Shown here one piece after another: positions 35,105 through 47,581 of a stretch of DNA of 64,000 nt. Positions within the stretch are counted from its first letter, which is position 1. Every line of letters starts with the position of its first letter. The notes below the pieces were generated by a model. That model worked only from the letters and a program-made list of their open reading frames with translations, did not search any database and was not told the DNA's origin. A program made the position numbers and the translations under genes. Source of the DNA: Pinus tabuliformis (taxonomy: Eukaryota > Streptophyta > Pinopsida > Pinales > Pinaceae); the NCBI GenBank assembly GCA_031772625.1, contig CM062819.1:819679503-819743502 (forward strand). The letters are read 5' to 3'.

Positions 35105-35880
35105 TCATTGGTCCATCCCTACAATGCCCATTGTTTCTCTACACCAAGAAAATTTCTCAATGCTCACAAACTTTTTCAATGCATCTGCAACATTCTTCAA
35201 AGTGTCCACGTTTACCAGCAACATCTTTTTGTACTCAACCATATCCCTCACAAAGTGATAGTAGACATCAATGTGCTTTGTATATGAATGATAAGCAGGG
35301 TTCTTTACCAAGAAAATTTCACTTTGGTTGTCACAGTATATCCTTATAACTCGTTGTACTAACCCCATACTTGGACACAATATTTGCAACCAAACTACTT
35401 CCTTGCTTGCACGAGTGGATGCCATGTATTTTACCTCTATAGTTGAAAGTGACACTACAGACTATCTCTTGCTCATCCAACTGACTGCACCTCGAAATAG
35501 GTTAAATACATACCCACTTGGAGATCTTCTCTGATCCAGATCTCCAGCCTAGTTTGCATCAACAAAGCCATGGATTTCCAAAACTCTATCCAATCCTGGT
35601 CTTCCTTGGTATCCTAGAACATAATCACTAGTGCCACCCAAATACCTAAAAACCTGCTTCACTACTATCCATTGCTCCTTCCCTAGTTCTGACATAAACC
35701 TAATCAATACTCCCACTGCATGTGAAATGTGTGGTTTAGTACAAACCATTGCATAAATCAGGCTACTGACTACACTTGTGTATGGAACACAAGACATGTC
35801 TGTTGAAAAGTGTGCAACAAGAAATGCTTGTTGAGAATGCAATAAGATGATGGAGCTTAGTGGAAAGGAGTCGCCTTCAC
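35105..35880 (-). pseudogene. rnh: C2 RNase H region
   Basis: Reads CVPYTSVVSSLIYAMVCTKP, HAVGVLIRFMSELGKEQW, VFRYLGGTSDYVLGY, HGFVDAN, stop, AGDLDQRRSPSGYVFN, then SVVSLSTIEVKYMASTRASK, IRIYCDNQSEIFLVKNPAYH and ADALKKFVSIEKF. Related elements have Trp at the stop (TGG to TAG). The RNase H Glu position (family EAEY) reads EVKY here and the later Asp (CDNQS) is kept. It terminates in the usual copia tail before the polypurine tract. Confidence 0.88.
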
Positions 35881-35924
35881 TAAGTGGGCCCGCAGGAAAA
35901 TTATGACGCAAAGTCTATTTTTGG

Positions 35925-36375
35925 ATCACAACAGGAATTATCACAGCAAGAGTGATCAGAGTCTATTTTTAGACTGCTAGTCAAAAGTAGAAAGTTAAAT
36001 ATTATTGTCTCATAATAATATTTAGACTATAAACTTTATCTTATCCTCTTGGAGCACTTCAGTTTGAGCTACAGATGTGGCACATGCAGCTGTCAGAAGG
36101 AAATACATTTTCTTTATGAGTCAGTTGAGTTGTTGCATGCAGGACATCAGTTAGAACTCATGTGGTTGAGTTCTGTGGAGTTGGATGAGCAGTTAATGGA
36201 GTTGTGTTCAGTTTGACTTAGTTGAACTAGTTGTATTTAGTCTAACTGATCAATAGACTAAGTGATGAGTTGTGTGAATTAGTTATTAATTAATTCACTA
36301 ATTATTAACTCGTAATGCAACTAAAGAATACATCAGTTAACTCAGTGCATGTACAGTTCAGTGGAAAATTGGGTC
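35925..36375. mobile_element. Insertion between C2 RT and RNase H, LTR-like
   Basis: About 450 bp of non-copia-coding sequence replaces the region that normally links RT to RNase H. It is rich in CAACTAGTT/AGTTAACT/TGCATGCA words like those in the C1 LTR (18.3-18.5 kb), and carries a near-duplicate AGTCTATTTTTGGATC / AGTCTATTTTTAGACT. A solo LTR or LTR fragment of a C1-like copia family is the likely source. No terminal duplication was confirmed, and some copia coding sequence has been lost. Confidence 0.4.
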
Positions 36376-36383
36376 TTCAAATC

Positions 36384-37000
36384 CTAGATAATTTCTTTGT
36401 CATTTCCAATCAGCAACATATCATCCACATAGAAGACCAGATAAATAACACGGTCACCAATTAATTTAAAATACAAAAAATGATCTACTTTGCTTCTAGT
36501 GAAGCCAAGTCCCCGTATATATGTATCAAATTTTTGATACCACATCCTTGGTGATTGTTTTAACCCATACAAAGACTTTTTTAACCTATATACTAGTTCT
36601 TTCTCTCCCTTCACTGTAAAGCCTTCAAGTTTCTTCATATAGATCTATTCTTCTAGATCCCCATGAAGAAACTTTGTCTTCACATCCATCTGTTCTACCT
36701 CAAAATCAAAAGCAATAGCAACAGATAAAAGTAATCTAATAGAAGCTACCTTGGCAACAAGAGAAAAATTATCACCAAAATCAATTCCCGGCACTTGGGA
36801 ATAACCTTTTTCTACCAACTGAGCTTTGTATTTCTCCACCTTTCCTTCTGCATTCATCTTCTTCTTAAACACCCATTTTCTTCTAATGGGTTTCCTTCCA
36901 TCTGACAACTCCACCAGATCCCAAGCCTCATTCTTGTCCAAAGAGCCATTTCATCAATCATGGCCTTTTCCCAAAGTTTGCCATCCTCTGAATCTACTAC
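36384..37000 (-). pseudogene. rt: C2 reverse transcriptase
   Basis: Starts in SEDGKLWEKAMIDEM, then NEAWDLVELSDGRKPIRRKW, KYKAQLVEKGYSQVPGIDF, the catalytic Asp block EQMDVKTKFLHGDLEE, a TAG stop, IYMKKLEGF, LKKSLYGLKQSPRMWYQKF and the YVDD box (YLVFYVDDMLLIGN). All three RT catalytic aspartates are readable, but a stop and a frameshift disable it. Related copia elements have Gln or Glu at the stop. Confidence 0.9.
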
Positions 37001-37143
37001 CTCCCTGACAGTTCTGGGATCATCATTAGTAACAGGTAAAGAAAAATTTGAATAGAAAGAAGATGGACTATACCTTTCTAGCTACCTTCTTTCTCGAACT
37101 AATCTTCTCACAACTGGAGTTTGTGGCTTTCATCTTCTGATTC

Positions 37144-37417
37144 TTATTCTAATGTAGATTTTGATTCTTCCTCCTTTAGCTCAAACTCTATGTTCTCAGG
37201 TTCCTTTGGTAGGACTTCATGTTTAATATCATATTTCACCTCTCTAAAAGCCACATCTCGATTGTACACAACCTTCCTTGTTTCTGGGTTCCAAATCTTA
37301 TAACCTTTTAAACTATCATTATACCCAATAAATATGCACCTTTCAGACTTACTATCCAACTTGGTTCTTTTCTCCTTTGGAACATGTACATATGCATCAC
37401 AACCAAATATCCTTATA
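37144..37417 (-). pseudogene. int: C2 integrase C-terminal region
   Basis: Reads SHIRIFGCDAYVHVPKEKRT, KLDSKSERCIFIGYNDSLKG and YKIWNPETRKVVYNRDVAFR, the well-known copia block after the integrase core. Upstream coding stops abruptly at 37,417 where TGTGAAAGACAG begins, marking the insertion point of G0. Confidence 0.88.
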
Positions 37418-38681
37418 TGTGAAAGACAGTGTAATATTCCTAATGGAAATTTTAGAATGATAACAAAGACATGCAAAGATAGCAACACAAAAATTTTCAA
37501 AAATGCATACACGTAAACTAGAAATTTCTCCAAATCCACAAATTGGCCAAGATTTTATTAATAATAGTTGTTGTAGTACAAATGAGTTGGAGAAAATGCA
37601 CCTAGGCTTGCACAAGGCAAGCTACAAGCACCAAGTGATGAATATAGAAGGAATCCCAACAGCTACAATAGCAAGCTCCTCCAGAAAACTACGTTGTTTT
37701 CCAAAACTGCACTGATGCCTGACTTCGCCCCTTGATTTTCCCAATCTAGAGTGTCCAGAAAATTCTATAAAATTAGGAGAGTTCTCCTTGCCAAAAACCT
37801 AGAAAGTGTTTCCCTTTCTTCCAACCTTCAAATTTTGACCCTTCACAGCTTGGCCCTCCTCTAATTTCGAATTAAGTTACTGTGGCTGATCCTATCAATC
37901 TCTACTCTCCCAACTCTAGCAATCCTCCTCAAATGGCCCTCCAAATGATTTCCCAACACCCCAACTCCAAACTCCCCCAGATGATGCTGCCCCAAAGTGT
38001 CTCACTCCAATGTCTTCACAGTCATGGAGGAGATGACACAGCCCTGCGCATGAGGAAGTGAGAACTACATGAAGGTTGGTCTTGTTGGTTGTAGATGCCC
38101 TCCACACTCCTGAAAATGATGAAAGAACACCCCTGTAGCTTCTCTGGTCAATTTCCCGACATCACCTCTCCACAAACAGCAAGTGACTCCTCCCTTTGTG
38201 TAATGGTGGCTCCCAAACTGTGTACTTTACCCCAGAAATGTGTGGGACCTATAGCTAATGCTTCTTCCAGTCTTAGTGATGAAGGAAAGCCTTCCTTGGG
38301 TGGCACTCAAAGTCCACTGAAGAAAGGTTGAGCTTCTCTCCTTGGGAAGCTCTTGTGCTAAACATCACAATATTGGCTCAGTTGAACAGCTAAGGCAAAT
38401 TTGATTTTTAAATAGACAAAAGACCCCTATTTCTCCCTCATTCCTTCCTTTTATAATTGTTGGCCATGCATTCCTTGTGGGTCCCTCCACCAATTCGATT
38501 TGCCTCGAGGAATTTGAATTCCTTCTTCCCCAAGTGTGCATTTCATGTGGGCCCCATATTCCACTAGCATGCAAATAAAGTATTTCTTCTATGTTTTCCA
38601 CTAAAATTTTCCTTAACCTAGTATTAATCAAAATTGTCAAAATTTTATTTTCCAAACATTAGGAAAATTTAGGAAGGGACA
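37418..38681 (-). repeat. G0 3' LTR (about 1.26 kb)
   Basis: Its left edge is the abrupt break in C2 integrase (TGTGAAAGACAG on the plus strand). Its right edge is set by a purine tract on the minus strand (38,682-38,700) followed by TGTCCCTTCC. It contains no coding motif. The 5' LTR of the same element is not in view, so length is inferred from one copy. Confidence 0.6.
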
Positions 38682-38700
38682 TTAGAGTCCTCCCCTCCCG
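38682..38700 (-). promoter_or_regulatory. G0 polypurine tract
   Basis: Minus strand CGGGAGGGGAGGACTCTAA immediately precedes the LTR start TGTCCC and overlaps the last codons of the chromodomain frame, as in related chromoviruses. Confidence 0.65.
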
Positions 38701-38960
38701 GATGTTGCTTGACCCCAAGCAACTATAAAACTAGAGGTTGTAAATTCTTCTCATCCTCCCATGTAGCGTCCTCCTCCGGTAAATCTTTCCACTTGACCAA
38801 AAGATCCCTGACCACCCTATTTCTCAACTTCCACTCCCAAGTCTATAGTATGAGCTTTGGTGTCAAAACCAAATGCCCCTCATCATCCAACATAGGAAAC
38901 TTAGTTGCTACTACGACTTGTTGTCCCAACTCCTTTTTCAGGGATGAGACATGGAACACG
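38700..38960 (-). pseudogene. G0 chromodomain
   Basis: The minus strand reads DDEGHLVLTPKLIL, WEWKLRNRVVRDLLVKWKDL and PEEDATWEDEKNL. The pattern WK.L..EDATWE is the conserved chromodomain end of chromoviruses, which directs integration to chromatin of a chosen type. A stop interrupts it after KLIL. Confidence 0.8.
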
Positions 38961-39219
38961 TTGTGAATCCAGCTCTTTAAAGGAATCTACCACTCATAGG
39001 CCACCTCACCTACCATCCTAACCACCTGGGAATTCCCATAGAAGTGTGGCCGCAATTTTTTGCACGCTTCTTCTTGAGTGAAGATTGTTTGTATGGATGC
39101 AAGCATAAGTAGACCACGTCTCCTACTTCGAACTTTCTCTCCACCCTGTGCTTATCAACATATATATTTTGCTAATTTTGGGCCACCTACAAATTGTTCT
39201 TCAAAGCCCAAAGAATCTC

Positions 39220-40100
39220 CTAGCTCTCTTGAACACAGTCTTTGGCCCTCGAGGCCATGTTATATCCAAACACGATTTCAGAAAAAGTAATAGCATTGTA
39301 CCCATAAAGAGCTAAAAAATGGGACATACCAATGGACATATGATAAGTTGTGTTGTAGGAGAAATCCCCGAGATGTAGCCATTTGACCCATGCTCTCTGC
39401 TGCCTAGTCACGCAGTTGCGCAAGTACCCTTCCATCCATTTGTTCACAATCTTTGTCTACCCATCAGTTTGGGGGTGATATCTAGTGATGGGTGTAAGCT
39501 TTGTCCCCACTAGCCTGAACAAATCCTGCCAAAAAGCCCCCATAAATTTGTTGTCCATGTCACTCACATTTGACTTGGGGAAGACCATGCAACCTGAAAA
39601 CCTCCTGATAGAACAAATTAGTCACTTGGGAGGCTAAATATCTCGATGAAATAGAAAAGAAGTGGGAAAACTTGGTTAATATGTCGACCACCACATAGAT
39701 GCAATCTTGCCCCTGCACAATTGGAAGCTTAGTGATGAAGTCCGTGGACACGCTCTCCCACATCCTCTCTGGAATGGGAAGTGTTTGTAGAAAACTGAAC
39801 AAGTGGGTCATCTCCAACTTGTTTCTCTGGCAATCATGCACTACCTGATGTGCTTCAAAACATCTCCCTTGAGTCCCTGCCAAGAGAATATATCCCTGAC
39901 AACACGATATGTCTTAAGGAAGACTGGGTTCCCAACTAGTGGAGAATCATGGGTTGCCTGCATGATCCTCTCCTTCAGCTGAGATCTTGGCACCAGATAG
40001 ATCCAGTCGTTGTAGTAAATAACATCATCCATCAGCCAGAATTGGTCATCCTAGTGTGTGCCATCCAAATATCACAAGCATGTCTATCCTTGGAGTACTC
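39220..40100 (-). pseudogene. int: G0 integrase (zinc domain and core)
   Basis: From right to left: VIYYNDWIYLVPRSQLKERI and ATHDSPLVGNPVFLKTYRVV (zinc-binding region, the family His in the HP position replaced by Asn), HDCQRNKLEMTH, the core start PIPERMWESVSTDFITKLPI with its Asp, then CIYVVVDILTKFSHFFSISS, VFRLHGLPQVK, and after a break NKWMEGYLRNCVTRQQRAWV and YNTTYHMSIGMSHFLALYGY. The second catalytic Asp block (family SDRD) is lost at a frameshift near 39,560. Confidence 0.85.
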
Positions 40101-40269
40101 AACCAATAGTTTATCCTTCTATTCAGGATGTTGGACCTGCCAACATTCAAGAGAGCACCCCAGTATGAAGTCCCAACTAGACCTCACATCGTTTAGTGTG
40201 GAAGTCCCATTCAGTATGATGGCCCATGTTGCACAAAATATTGTCACCATGACATTCTGCAATTAGTGT

Positions 40270-41370
40270 GAGTCTATCACCACTCATACTTTCTTCCTTT
40301 ACAAGTCTTAAACCTCAGCTCTTCATGTCAAGCCTTGAAAAATGAGAGAAAGCCCTTAAAAATCTCTAAAACTCTGGTTCCGCACTTTCTCTTAGCATTA
40401 CCTGCGATCCCGCACCCACTGGTCATGTCCCCTGTGGACCTGCCTGCTCTGTTTCTGTGTAATGGGTGCGGACCCCTGTAAAAGTAAAAAAGGCACAAGT
40501 ATATTCTTAAAAACTCACTTTGGGTTATTTCTAGAAGCTTCTAAAGGGAATATTGAGGTGGCAAGTTCGCTCCTTTGAGGTTCATGCATCCCATACCTAA
40601 AGGAGCTAACCCCTTGATGTAAGGAGCTTATCCCTTTGAAGGAGGACTCTATCCCTTCATAGGTGGACTTGTAACTTCCTTCCTCTACACTATAGAATGA
40701 GGCATTGGGCTAGTTACTAAGGAGGTGGAAAGCTGAATATTTTTTAGGGTAAATGTTGTTGGAATTTAGACTTCCTAATTGAGCTTAAGAGGAGAGATTA
40801 CATACCTTTTGATCTTATTGGGAAGAGTGTGAGGCTTGTCAAAGTAGAGGAGATTCTTGCTTGGACCCTGGGAGGAGCTTGTACAACATGAAGGCACCAA
40901 AGGTTGTAAAGTTTCTTCTTATTTTCAAAGTTAATACAATCAAGTTTATTTTTCTCAATAAGTTGTCTTGTATAGTTTATTTCATGGATTCCTTGATCAC
41001 CATGATGAATATGGTTTATTATATTAGCTATGCAGGTGTTATTTGATGTGTGCTTGTTTGTGTTTGCATGTTCTCAAAAGGAAACTCATTCGGATGGTCG
41101 AAGCATGGCTGCCACAAACTAGCGTTGGACTTAAGGTAGGGTCTAAAACACCTCTTGGTTTTTATTTATAAATCACAATATTTAGAGAAAGGTAGATTTT
41201 CTTGTTCCGCTTGTTGCTAGATATCTGTAGATACTAGGGAGATCGGTCTTGTCTGCAAGAACGATTTATCCGGCCGACAGCCCAGTTGCCATTATCTTAA
41301 AAGTTTGCCTTAGCCCTTGCTTGTCAGCACAGGAGAGTGGTCTACTTTGTCTTCGAGTAGTGAGGCTCGC
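40270..41370. other. Unassigned sequence between G0 and G2
   Basis: About 1.1 kb without ORF homology. It has AATAAG and TATAGTTT stretches near 40,955-40,980 and could be part of an LTR. No copy of it is seen elsewhere in the window. A plus-strand frame at 40,861-41,046 has no recognisable motif. Confidence 0.4.
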
Positions 41371-44057
41371 ATGCCTAGTGATTGATAATGTTACTTGTTT
41401 CAAGGTTCTTTCACCGGAGAGAGGAAGGGTGGAAGTGAATCCCAAGTCGGATGGGAGGAAACCCACCTCTATTAGGAACACACAATACAACAAGACGTGC
41501 ACAGCTTCCAAAGGAGGAATCCACATGGATGTGGTAGTCACAACGCACAAGGGAATATAGCACATACAACAATCAACCGTAAATCTGTGTGTGTGCGACG
41601 GTCATTATAGCAAGTTTAAGTGAAAGGTTCTGTCTCATGTCTGGAAGATAACCACACGGGTAGGACAACATTAACAACTTATACAACACATTTTCATTGA
41701 TATATATGTATTAGAACAGTTGAATGAATCCAAGTGTTAAATAGAGGTAAAAGAAACATGCATTACAAGTGCTCAAGACGAATCTTACAAACAGTTCCAA
41801 CACGTACGTGAAAGCGTGTTGGCCTGTTAGCAAGCTTCTGAATTAAGTGAAAGTTCCAAGACACATCGATACACCATACACCACTAACCCTGTGGGTGAG
41901 GTGTTGGAGCCACTAACTACTCCTCAAAGAAAATATTACAAACTCTCAAGGCTATGTGGGAGGAGCCAAGGTGAAAAGTCTTTTCCATGTACAAATGAGG
42001 GGGTATTTATAGCCAAGGGTGAAACTGACCCTTGTGACTATTTGAGTTCCCTCATGACTGTTTGACTTCCATGACCTTTCAACTTTACATGACTCTTCAT
42101 ATGACAAGAGGGTCTCTTGGACTTCCACGTTACATTACATTGATTGAAATTATGACCCACAGTAAAGATGTGGATGACATGACTCATGACAAGACTCGAC
42201 ATGACAGTGCTAGTACATTCTTGTTGCTGTTGATGTGCATGTCAAGTTTCAGTGCTGCTGGGTGATTGATGTCCTCATGGTGTGTCACAATTTCACCTCC
42301 ACATGACAAGATGCATGGAGTCTTGGTGGTCGTTGGGTTTTCTTGATGTTACATTCACATGTTTCTCCTTGCTTGTATGTTGGCATGCTTGACAGGTTCA
42401 TCCATTCGCAAAAAGTGTATGTTCATTCATCCATCTATCTGCGAACACATCTTCGAATATTCATTTGTCCATCCGTCTGCGAACACATCTTTACATGATT
42501 GTCCGTTCGTGAGCACATCTCTTTGCATGGGTTGTTTGTTCGTCCATTGGTGAACATGTCCTTTTTCATGTACTCCATTTGTTCATTCCATCCGTCGTCG
42601 TGCAAAGTTTGTTTTGGTACCTATATCTGCAATCGATAGTGATGAGACAACAACAAATTCATAAATCTGCTAGTTTATCACGATGCATGATCATTTCAGA
42701 TGTAGGTGAATGGAAGAGGAGACAAGTTTAAGAAACCACATGAGGTAATTTTTGAGTTGGAATGGAGGCTCCAGGAACTACTGTTGAAAACTGTGCAGAA
42801 GTCACTGGGAGATGGTGATGGGAAATCTAGATCAATAGTGACTATCTGCTGGATTTGGCTTGGCTTGAGGACAAATTTGCGCAATTTTTGGGAGGAGTAG
42901 TTCAGGCTACAGGAAGGCAAGGCTGATAAAATCTACATAATTTCTGGAAGGAGCAGGCAGCTAGGAGCTTAGCGGCAAAAAATTGCACAATTCCTGGAGG
43001 GAATTGGTAGCGGGATGTTGGGAGCTTGGCAGCAAAAACTGTGAAATTCCTGGAGGGAACTGGAAACGAGCTACTGGCGAGAAAACTTGCACTAATGCTG
43101 GGAAGCTGGTTTGCTGATCACCTCTACATAGTTTCTTAGCCGAGCGAACTACTGGGCAGTAGAGGGCTTTCTCATGAAATCTGCACAGTTTTCCGGGTGA
43201 GCAACCGGCCGACTGACTAGTGGGCTGGCTGGGAAAACTATGCAATTTTCTGAGGGAGACAGGGACGGGCACTTGGTGTCTGTCCGGCTTGTCTGCATAA
43301 TTTTCTCAGTCAGCGGAGGGTGCAAGGTTTCTAGCCTCGACACAATTTTTGAGGGGAGTCAGTCCCGAGGTGACTGTTCGGTCAAACTCTCTGGTTGATG
43401 AACAAGAGGGTTGATTGATCAACTTGCAAGCAACACAACTTGAAATGGCTTGCTGGTGCTTCTGTGTTATTCTAGGTGACAGTCGATCGAGTCGATGATA
43501 AGGCGAAGGTCTGGCTGTCAGAGGATGATTTGTTTGTTAGAACTTTAGAAAAATGACTAAGTGTGTGAGTGACTGAAAAGGTGCATATGCAAACTTGCAA
43601 ACACACACTTACATGACTTGACGACAAGATGACTCAACCCATCCAGACACACATGTTCAATATGACCGACTGACGGTGCAAGTTGACAAGCGCAACACTT
43701 TTGATTGATTATTGGATGACCACGATGCTTGTGATTGAGCATTGGACGACCGCGACGCTGCTTGTGCGATAGTGCATATGACTCTGTGTGTGAATGCCAC
43801 GTATGTTTACATAGCAAATCATAGCATGTACACATGAAGCGAAGACCTTGTGTATGACCAGAACATGGTCACAAGCGTGACATTGTTACCAACATGCAAA
43901 AATTTGTCTGTTGAACGATCAAGCAAGGTGGTTGCAAAGGCTCACACGAGCTCACAGGTTGAACCGCTTGTGTTCAAACATCAAGAAAAACTCTCAAAGG
44001 AGGCTCTAATATTGGATGCGGGCCAAAATTTTGGAGGGTGTTGCAACCGCTACAACA
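41370..44057 (-). repeat. G2 3' LTR (about 2.7 kb)
   Basis: Aligned with 59,003-61,710: shared blocks include GGTTCTTTCACCGGAGAGAG, ACACATTTTCATTGATATAT, GGGGGTATTTATAGCCAAGG and, near the outer end, GCCAAAATTTTGGAGGGT. The aligned part ends at ...CTACAACA (44,057) and begins near TAGTG...TGTTACTTG (41,370-41,389). It contains a diverged tandem repeat around 42,400-42,560. Confidence 0.85.
42400..42560. repeat. Minisatellite inside G2 LTR (left copy)
   Basis: Repeats of CATCCRTCTGCGAACACATC followed by TTTRCATG or TTCGAATATT, about 45 bp each, in three to four diverged copies, ending with CCATTGGTGAACATGTCC. The same array is present in the right LTR at about 60,040-60,235, with different copy details. 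Confidence 0.7.
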
Positions 44058-44991
44058 CTTGGAAACACATTGGTAGAACTCCAGCTTCTCTATTTTGGTT
44101 CACTGACAACATAGGGCCTTGGTCTTTCGAGAAGTATTGAATCGTTATGTGAGTTACTTCGGCTTCCCCACTTACCCCATGTACAAAGATGGTTCACCTT
44201 TTGCCAACTCAGTCAAACACAATAAAAGTTCAGCTTGATCACAACGTTTCGAAATTGGTAAGGGTAGTTTGGTTCGCGAGTTGAATATTTTCAGAGTATA
44301 AGTTTTCATCTCTGGTGTTGCTCCGCTTCCAGTAGGCATCAACAGTACCTTGACGGAGTCACGCAGGAACACACACATTTCTCCACTGCTAGTGAGCCTG
44401 GTCAGTACCCCAGTGGAGTTTCATGCTTCACCTCTCTGTGCAGGAAGCCTTTCTCTTCTTTCGCCTTTGTCTTTTTTTAAGAGGACTATGCATAGGCACT
44501 TATTTATTTTTAGGGTGGAAGAGGTTGTTCCTTCAGAGAAGAATGTAAGACCTCTGACATAGGTTTTCTCGTTTAGATTTTCCCCTTCTTTGTTTCTACT
44601 AGTTGGATGAGCCTGAAAACACATACCAGAAAGTTGAGTACAGGAATGGGGCTTCCTAGTGTGGACACAGGTTCATGGTTGGACCAAATATCCCCTTGCA
44701 AATGGCTTGTATTTTCCATCAAGACTTCATCGGCCGAAAGTTATAACCAAGCACAGAGAATATGGACACAAGACTTGCCAAGTGTTGCAGTGTCACAAGT
44801 CTCTTCATATCTCAGCCACATACTCATTCAAATGCCAGAACTCAGTAGATGGAAACACTTATTTCCGGAAAAAAATAAAATAATGTATTAAGCAAACCAA
44901 AAAAAAAAAACAAAAATAGTAAGAAATGAAACAAAAATGAAAACAACAAGCAGCAAGCAGAATATGTACATGGTGCGGGGTGCAGCCCAGC
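44058..44991 (-). other. G2 3' untranslated region
   Basis: Between the integrase stop (44,992) and the 3' LTR. No domain is readable in the open frames. A poly-purine stretch is not obvious directly next to the LTR, so the polypurine tract is unassigned. Confidence 0.5.
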
Positions 44992-46084
44992 CTACTGGAA
45001 GTAGTGTTTGAGATCTTGGCCATTGACAGGAAGGTTGTCAATCCTCCCGTCAAGTGATTGCAGACAGTACGTGTGTGGGCCAAGCTTCTCATGGACTGTA
45101 TACAGACCAATCAACAGGGGCTGGAAATTCATATGCTTGCCTTTGTCTTCATGGGATTTATCCCATTTTAAGACCAAGTCGCCAACATCAAAGTTAGCTT
45201 TCCCTGCAGACTTCTTATCAAACCATCTCTTGATACGGTTCTGGTGGAGTGTAAATTTTTTCTTTTGCTTTCATCCTTTCTTCATGAATATTATGGAGTG
45301 TATACATCCTACAATGAACTAGCTAGCAAGGCTTGCCTTGGGATTCTTGGTATAGCTGAAGCATAGGCAAGTAGATATTGGGTGGAAAGATGGATTCATT
45401 ACCATAGACCAGGAAGTATGGTGAGGTATTCAGAGAGGGTTTGGGTGTTACGTGGTCAACCCATAATGCTTTCATCGGGGTGGAATGTCAGTTGTGCTGC
45501 TTAGAGTAAACAGTCTTTTTGATTATACGGATAAGTTTTTTGTTCGTGGATTCTTCGAGACCATTTCCCTGCGAGTAGTAGTTAGATGAGTGTTTCAACA
45601 CAATACCATTTTATAGTGGAAAATCATATATTTTCAAAGATGAAAAGTACGTTGCATTATAAAAAATAAGTGATACTGGAACGCTGAAACATGAGATCAT
45701 GTTCTGTTGGAGGAAGCTGATGACCTCCTAGTTGTTTGATCACTTGAGTAGAACTGCTTCTGTCCACCGCGTGAAGTAATCAGTTGTTGTTAGAATGTTG
45801 CGGTGTTGTTTTGACAAATGAGGGAAAATCTCCCCAATTATGTCTAGGCCCCATTGTTGGAATGGTTCGGTCACTGCAACAGGGTACAACGGGGTTGCTG
45901 ACCTTCATGTTCTGCCGGCGCATTGCTGATAGATCGGGCACTTACAGACATCCTTGAATAATGTGGGCTAGTAGAAACTGGCTCGCATAACTTTGTGTGT
46001 AGTGGTGTTTCCCGCAGAGTGACCCCAGTCAGGTCCTTCATGCGGATCTTGTAGTACCTTCTCTAATTCATGTGCCTCCACGCA
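44992..46084 (-). pseudogene. int: G2 integrase (core and C-terminus), left of G1
   Basis: From 46,084 leftwards: ELEKVLQDPHEGPDWGHSAG and NTTTHKVMRASFY, the second part of the zinc domain, then KCPIYQQCAG. The core reads QWGLDIIGE (with a frameshift), TTDYFTRWTEAVLLKQSNNK, then SLIFYNATYFSSLKIYDF, where the family catalytic Asp (DNA) is Tyr, and NYYSQGNGLEESTNKKLIRI with the Glu kept. The C-terminal block LYTVHEKLGPHTYCLQSLDG, RIDNLPVNGQDLKHYF ends the polyprotein at 44,992. Multiple stops and frameshifts. Confidence 0.85.
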
Positions 46085-47527
46085 TGATCCATAATGGATA
46101 CTAAATCAAGAAGAAAAGGTATTATAGACTCATGTGCAGGAATGCCTATATTATTTAGTGCAATGGATCGAAAAGATTGTGAATAATACAGACATTTAAA
46201 AATTGGAAAACATAACAATTCAACACACCAACACAACAAATAATCAAGGAGTTCACCAGACTTCCTAGCTACGTCTCCTGGTCCAGCTTCCAGTGTCAAC
46301 CTCTATATTTTGTCTTCAAGAACAGAGTTTACAAGTGTGAGCTCAATCAGAGCCATAACACAACAAATAATGATATTACACAAGGATTTCACTCGAAAAC
46401 CTCGAGTCTAAAGAGTGCACAGACTCTCCCTCTTAGTGCCTTTAATCAACTATTTGTACCTGTGAGTTTTCTTTGACTCTCTATCTCTCCTCTATCTGTG
46501 AACTCTGACTTGTCTCTATTCTATGATGGGATGGTTTTTAAGCTTAACAACGCTTGTTTTTTCATGACCCTGTTCGGGCTCTCTAGCTCCCGGCGCTACC
46601 CCTTCATCTCCTTGTTGAGTGTTTAAACAATCATTGTAAAACACCTAAGGCATTGGGGCACAAGGCAACTAACAGGCGGAAATACTGGCGGGCATGGGTG
46701 GAACCAACCGTTTGGCCTTCCCCCGACACAAATCCTCAAACAATGTATTTTTAGTTCCCAAAGGAAACACACAAAAAACATAGAAAATCCGACAAAACAC
46801 CAAATCTGGACTTCAAACAATATAAAGTCTGCCCTATAATCCTCTCAAGTCCATGTTTTATCGTTGTCGCAAGCCCTTTGTATTCCACACTGTTGATCTA
46901 CCTTCAATCTGACGATTCGCATCCAACCCGAAACATCAAGTATTCCACTCAATCTCTACCGTTGGTCCACGATCTCCAATCCAACGGATGACAGCCATTT
47001 CAGGTGGCCTACTTGCATGGAGATTACCCACCCGAAAAAGTGGTTTTATCTCTCCTGTAGTGTGCTACATGTCGGCCAGTATATGGAATCGGTTGGAGCC
47101 TCTCCAATACTGCTTACCGCTTGGAACCCGCCCGAAATATAGTCTACCTCAGAACTCAAATAACATAAGCCACATTTATAAACCCTTTCGGGTCTGCGCA
47201 TATCGCATAGTCTTCGGCCTGCGGTAAGTCCTCCCTTTGGCAAATCTGCGATGCGATATGTAATCTTCGCTATTGATCTACACGCTCGATCAACGGTCCA
47301 CATTGTGTCGCCGATCGTAGTCGCACTTCCCTTAGGGCCACCTCCGATATACTCTGCTGGCCTCTCCACCGATGCGATATCACTGATTTGATTTGAGTCG
47401 TTGATCTGGCTGATCCAACGGCTCCTGTCCAGCAATACTTCACTCTCCACTTCACTCTGTTTTCTGCCATTCCTTAGTGTTTTTCTCCTGCAATAGTGTT
47501 TTACGATAGTTAATATATATCTATATA

Positions 47528-47581
<54 letters not shown>

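Larger units (their letters stand above)
34480..37417 (-). mobile_element. Ty1/copia element C2, 3' half, interrupted
   Basis: Minus-strand copia: integrase C-terminus, RT, an unrelated insertion, RNase H, polypurine tract, LTR. The 5' half (GAG, protease, integrase core) is cut off at 37,417, where the LTR of gypsy element G0 begins, and is not seen elsewhere in the window. Confidence 0.85.
37418..40270 (-). mobile_element. Ty3/gypsy chromovirus G0, 3' part
   Basis: Minus-strand integrase zinc domain, integrase core, chromodomain, polypurine tract and 3' LTR, inserted in C2. The protein-coding match fades at about 40,270, in the linker between RNase H and integrase; protease, RT and RNase H are missing on this side. 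Confidence 0.82.
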
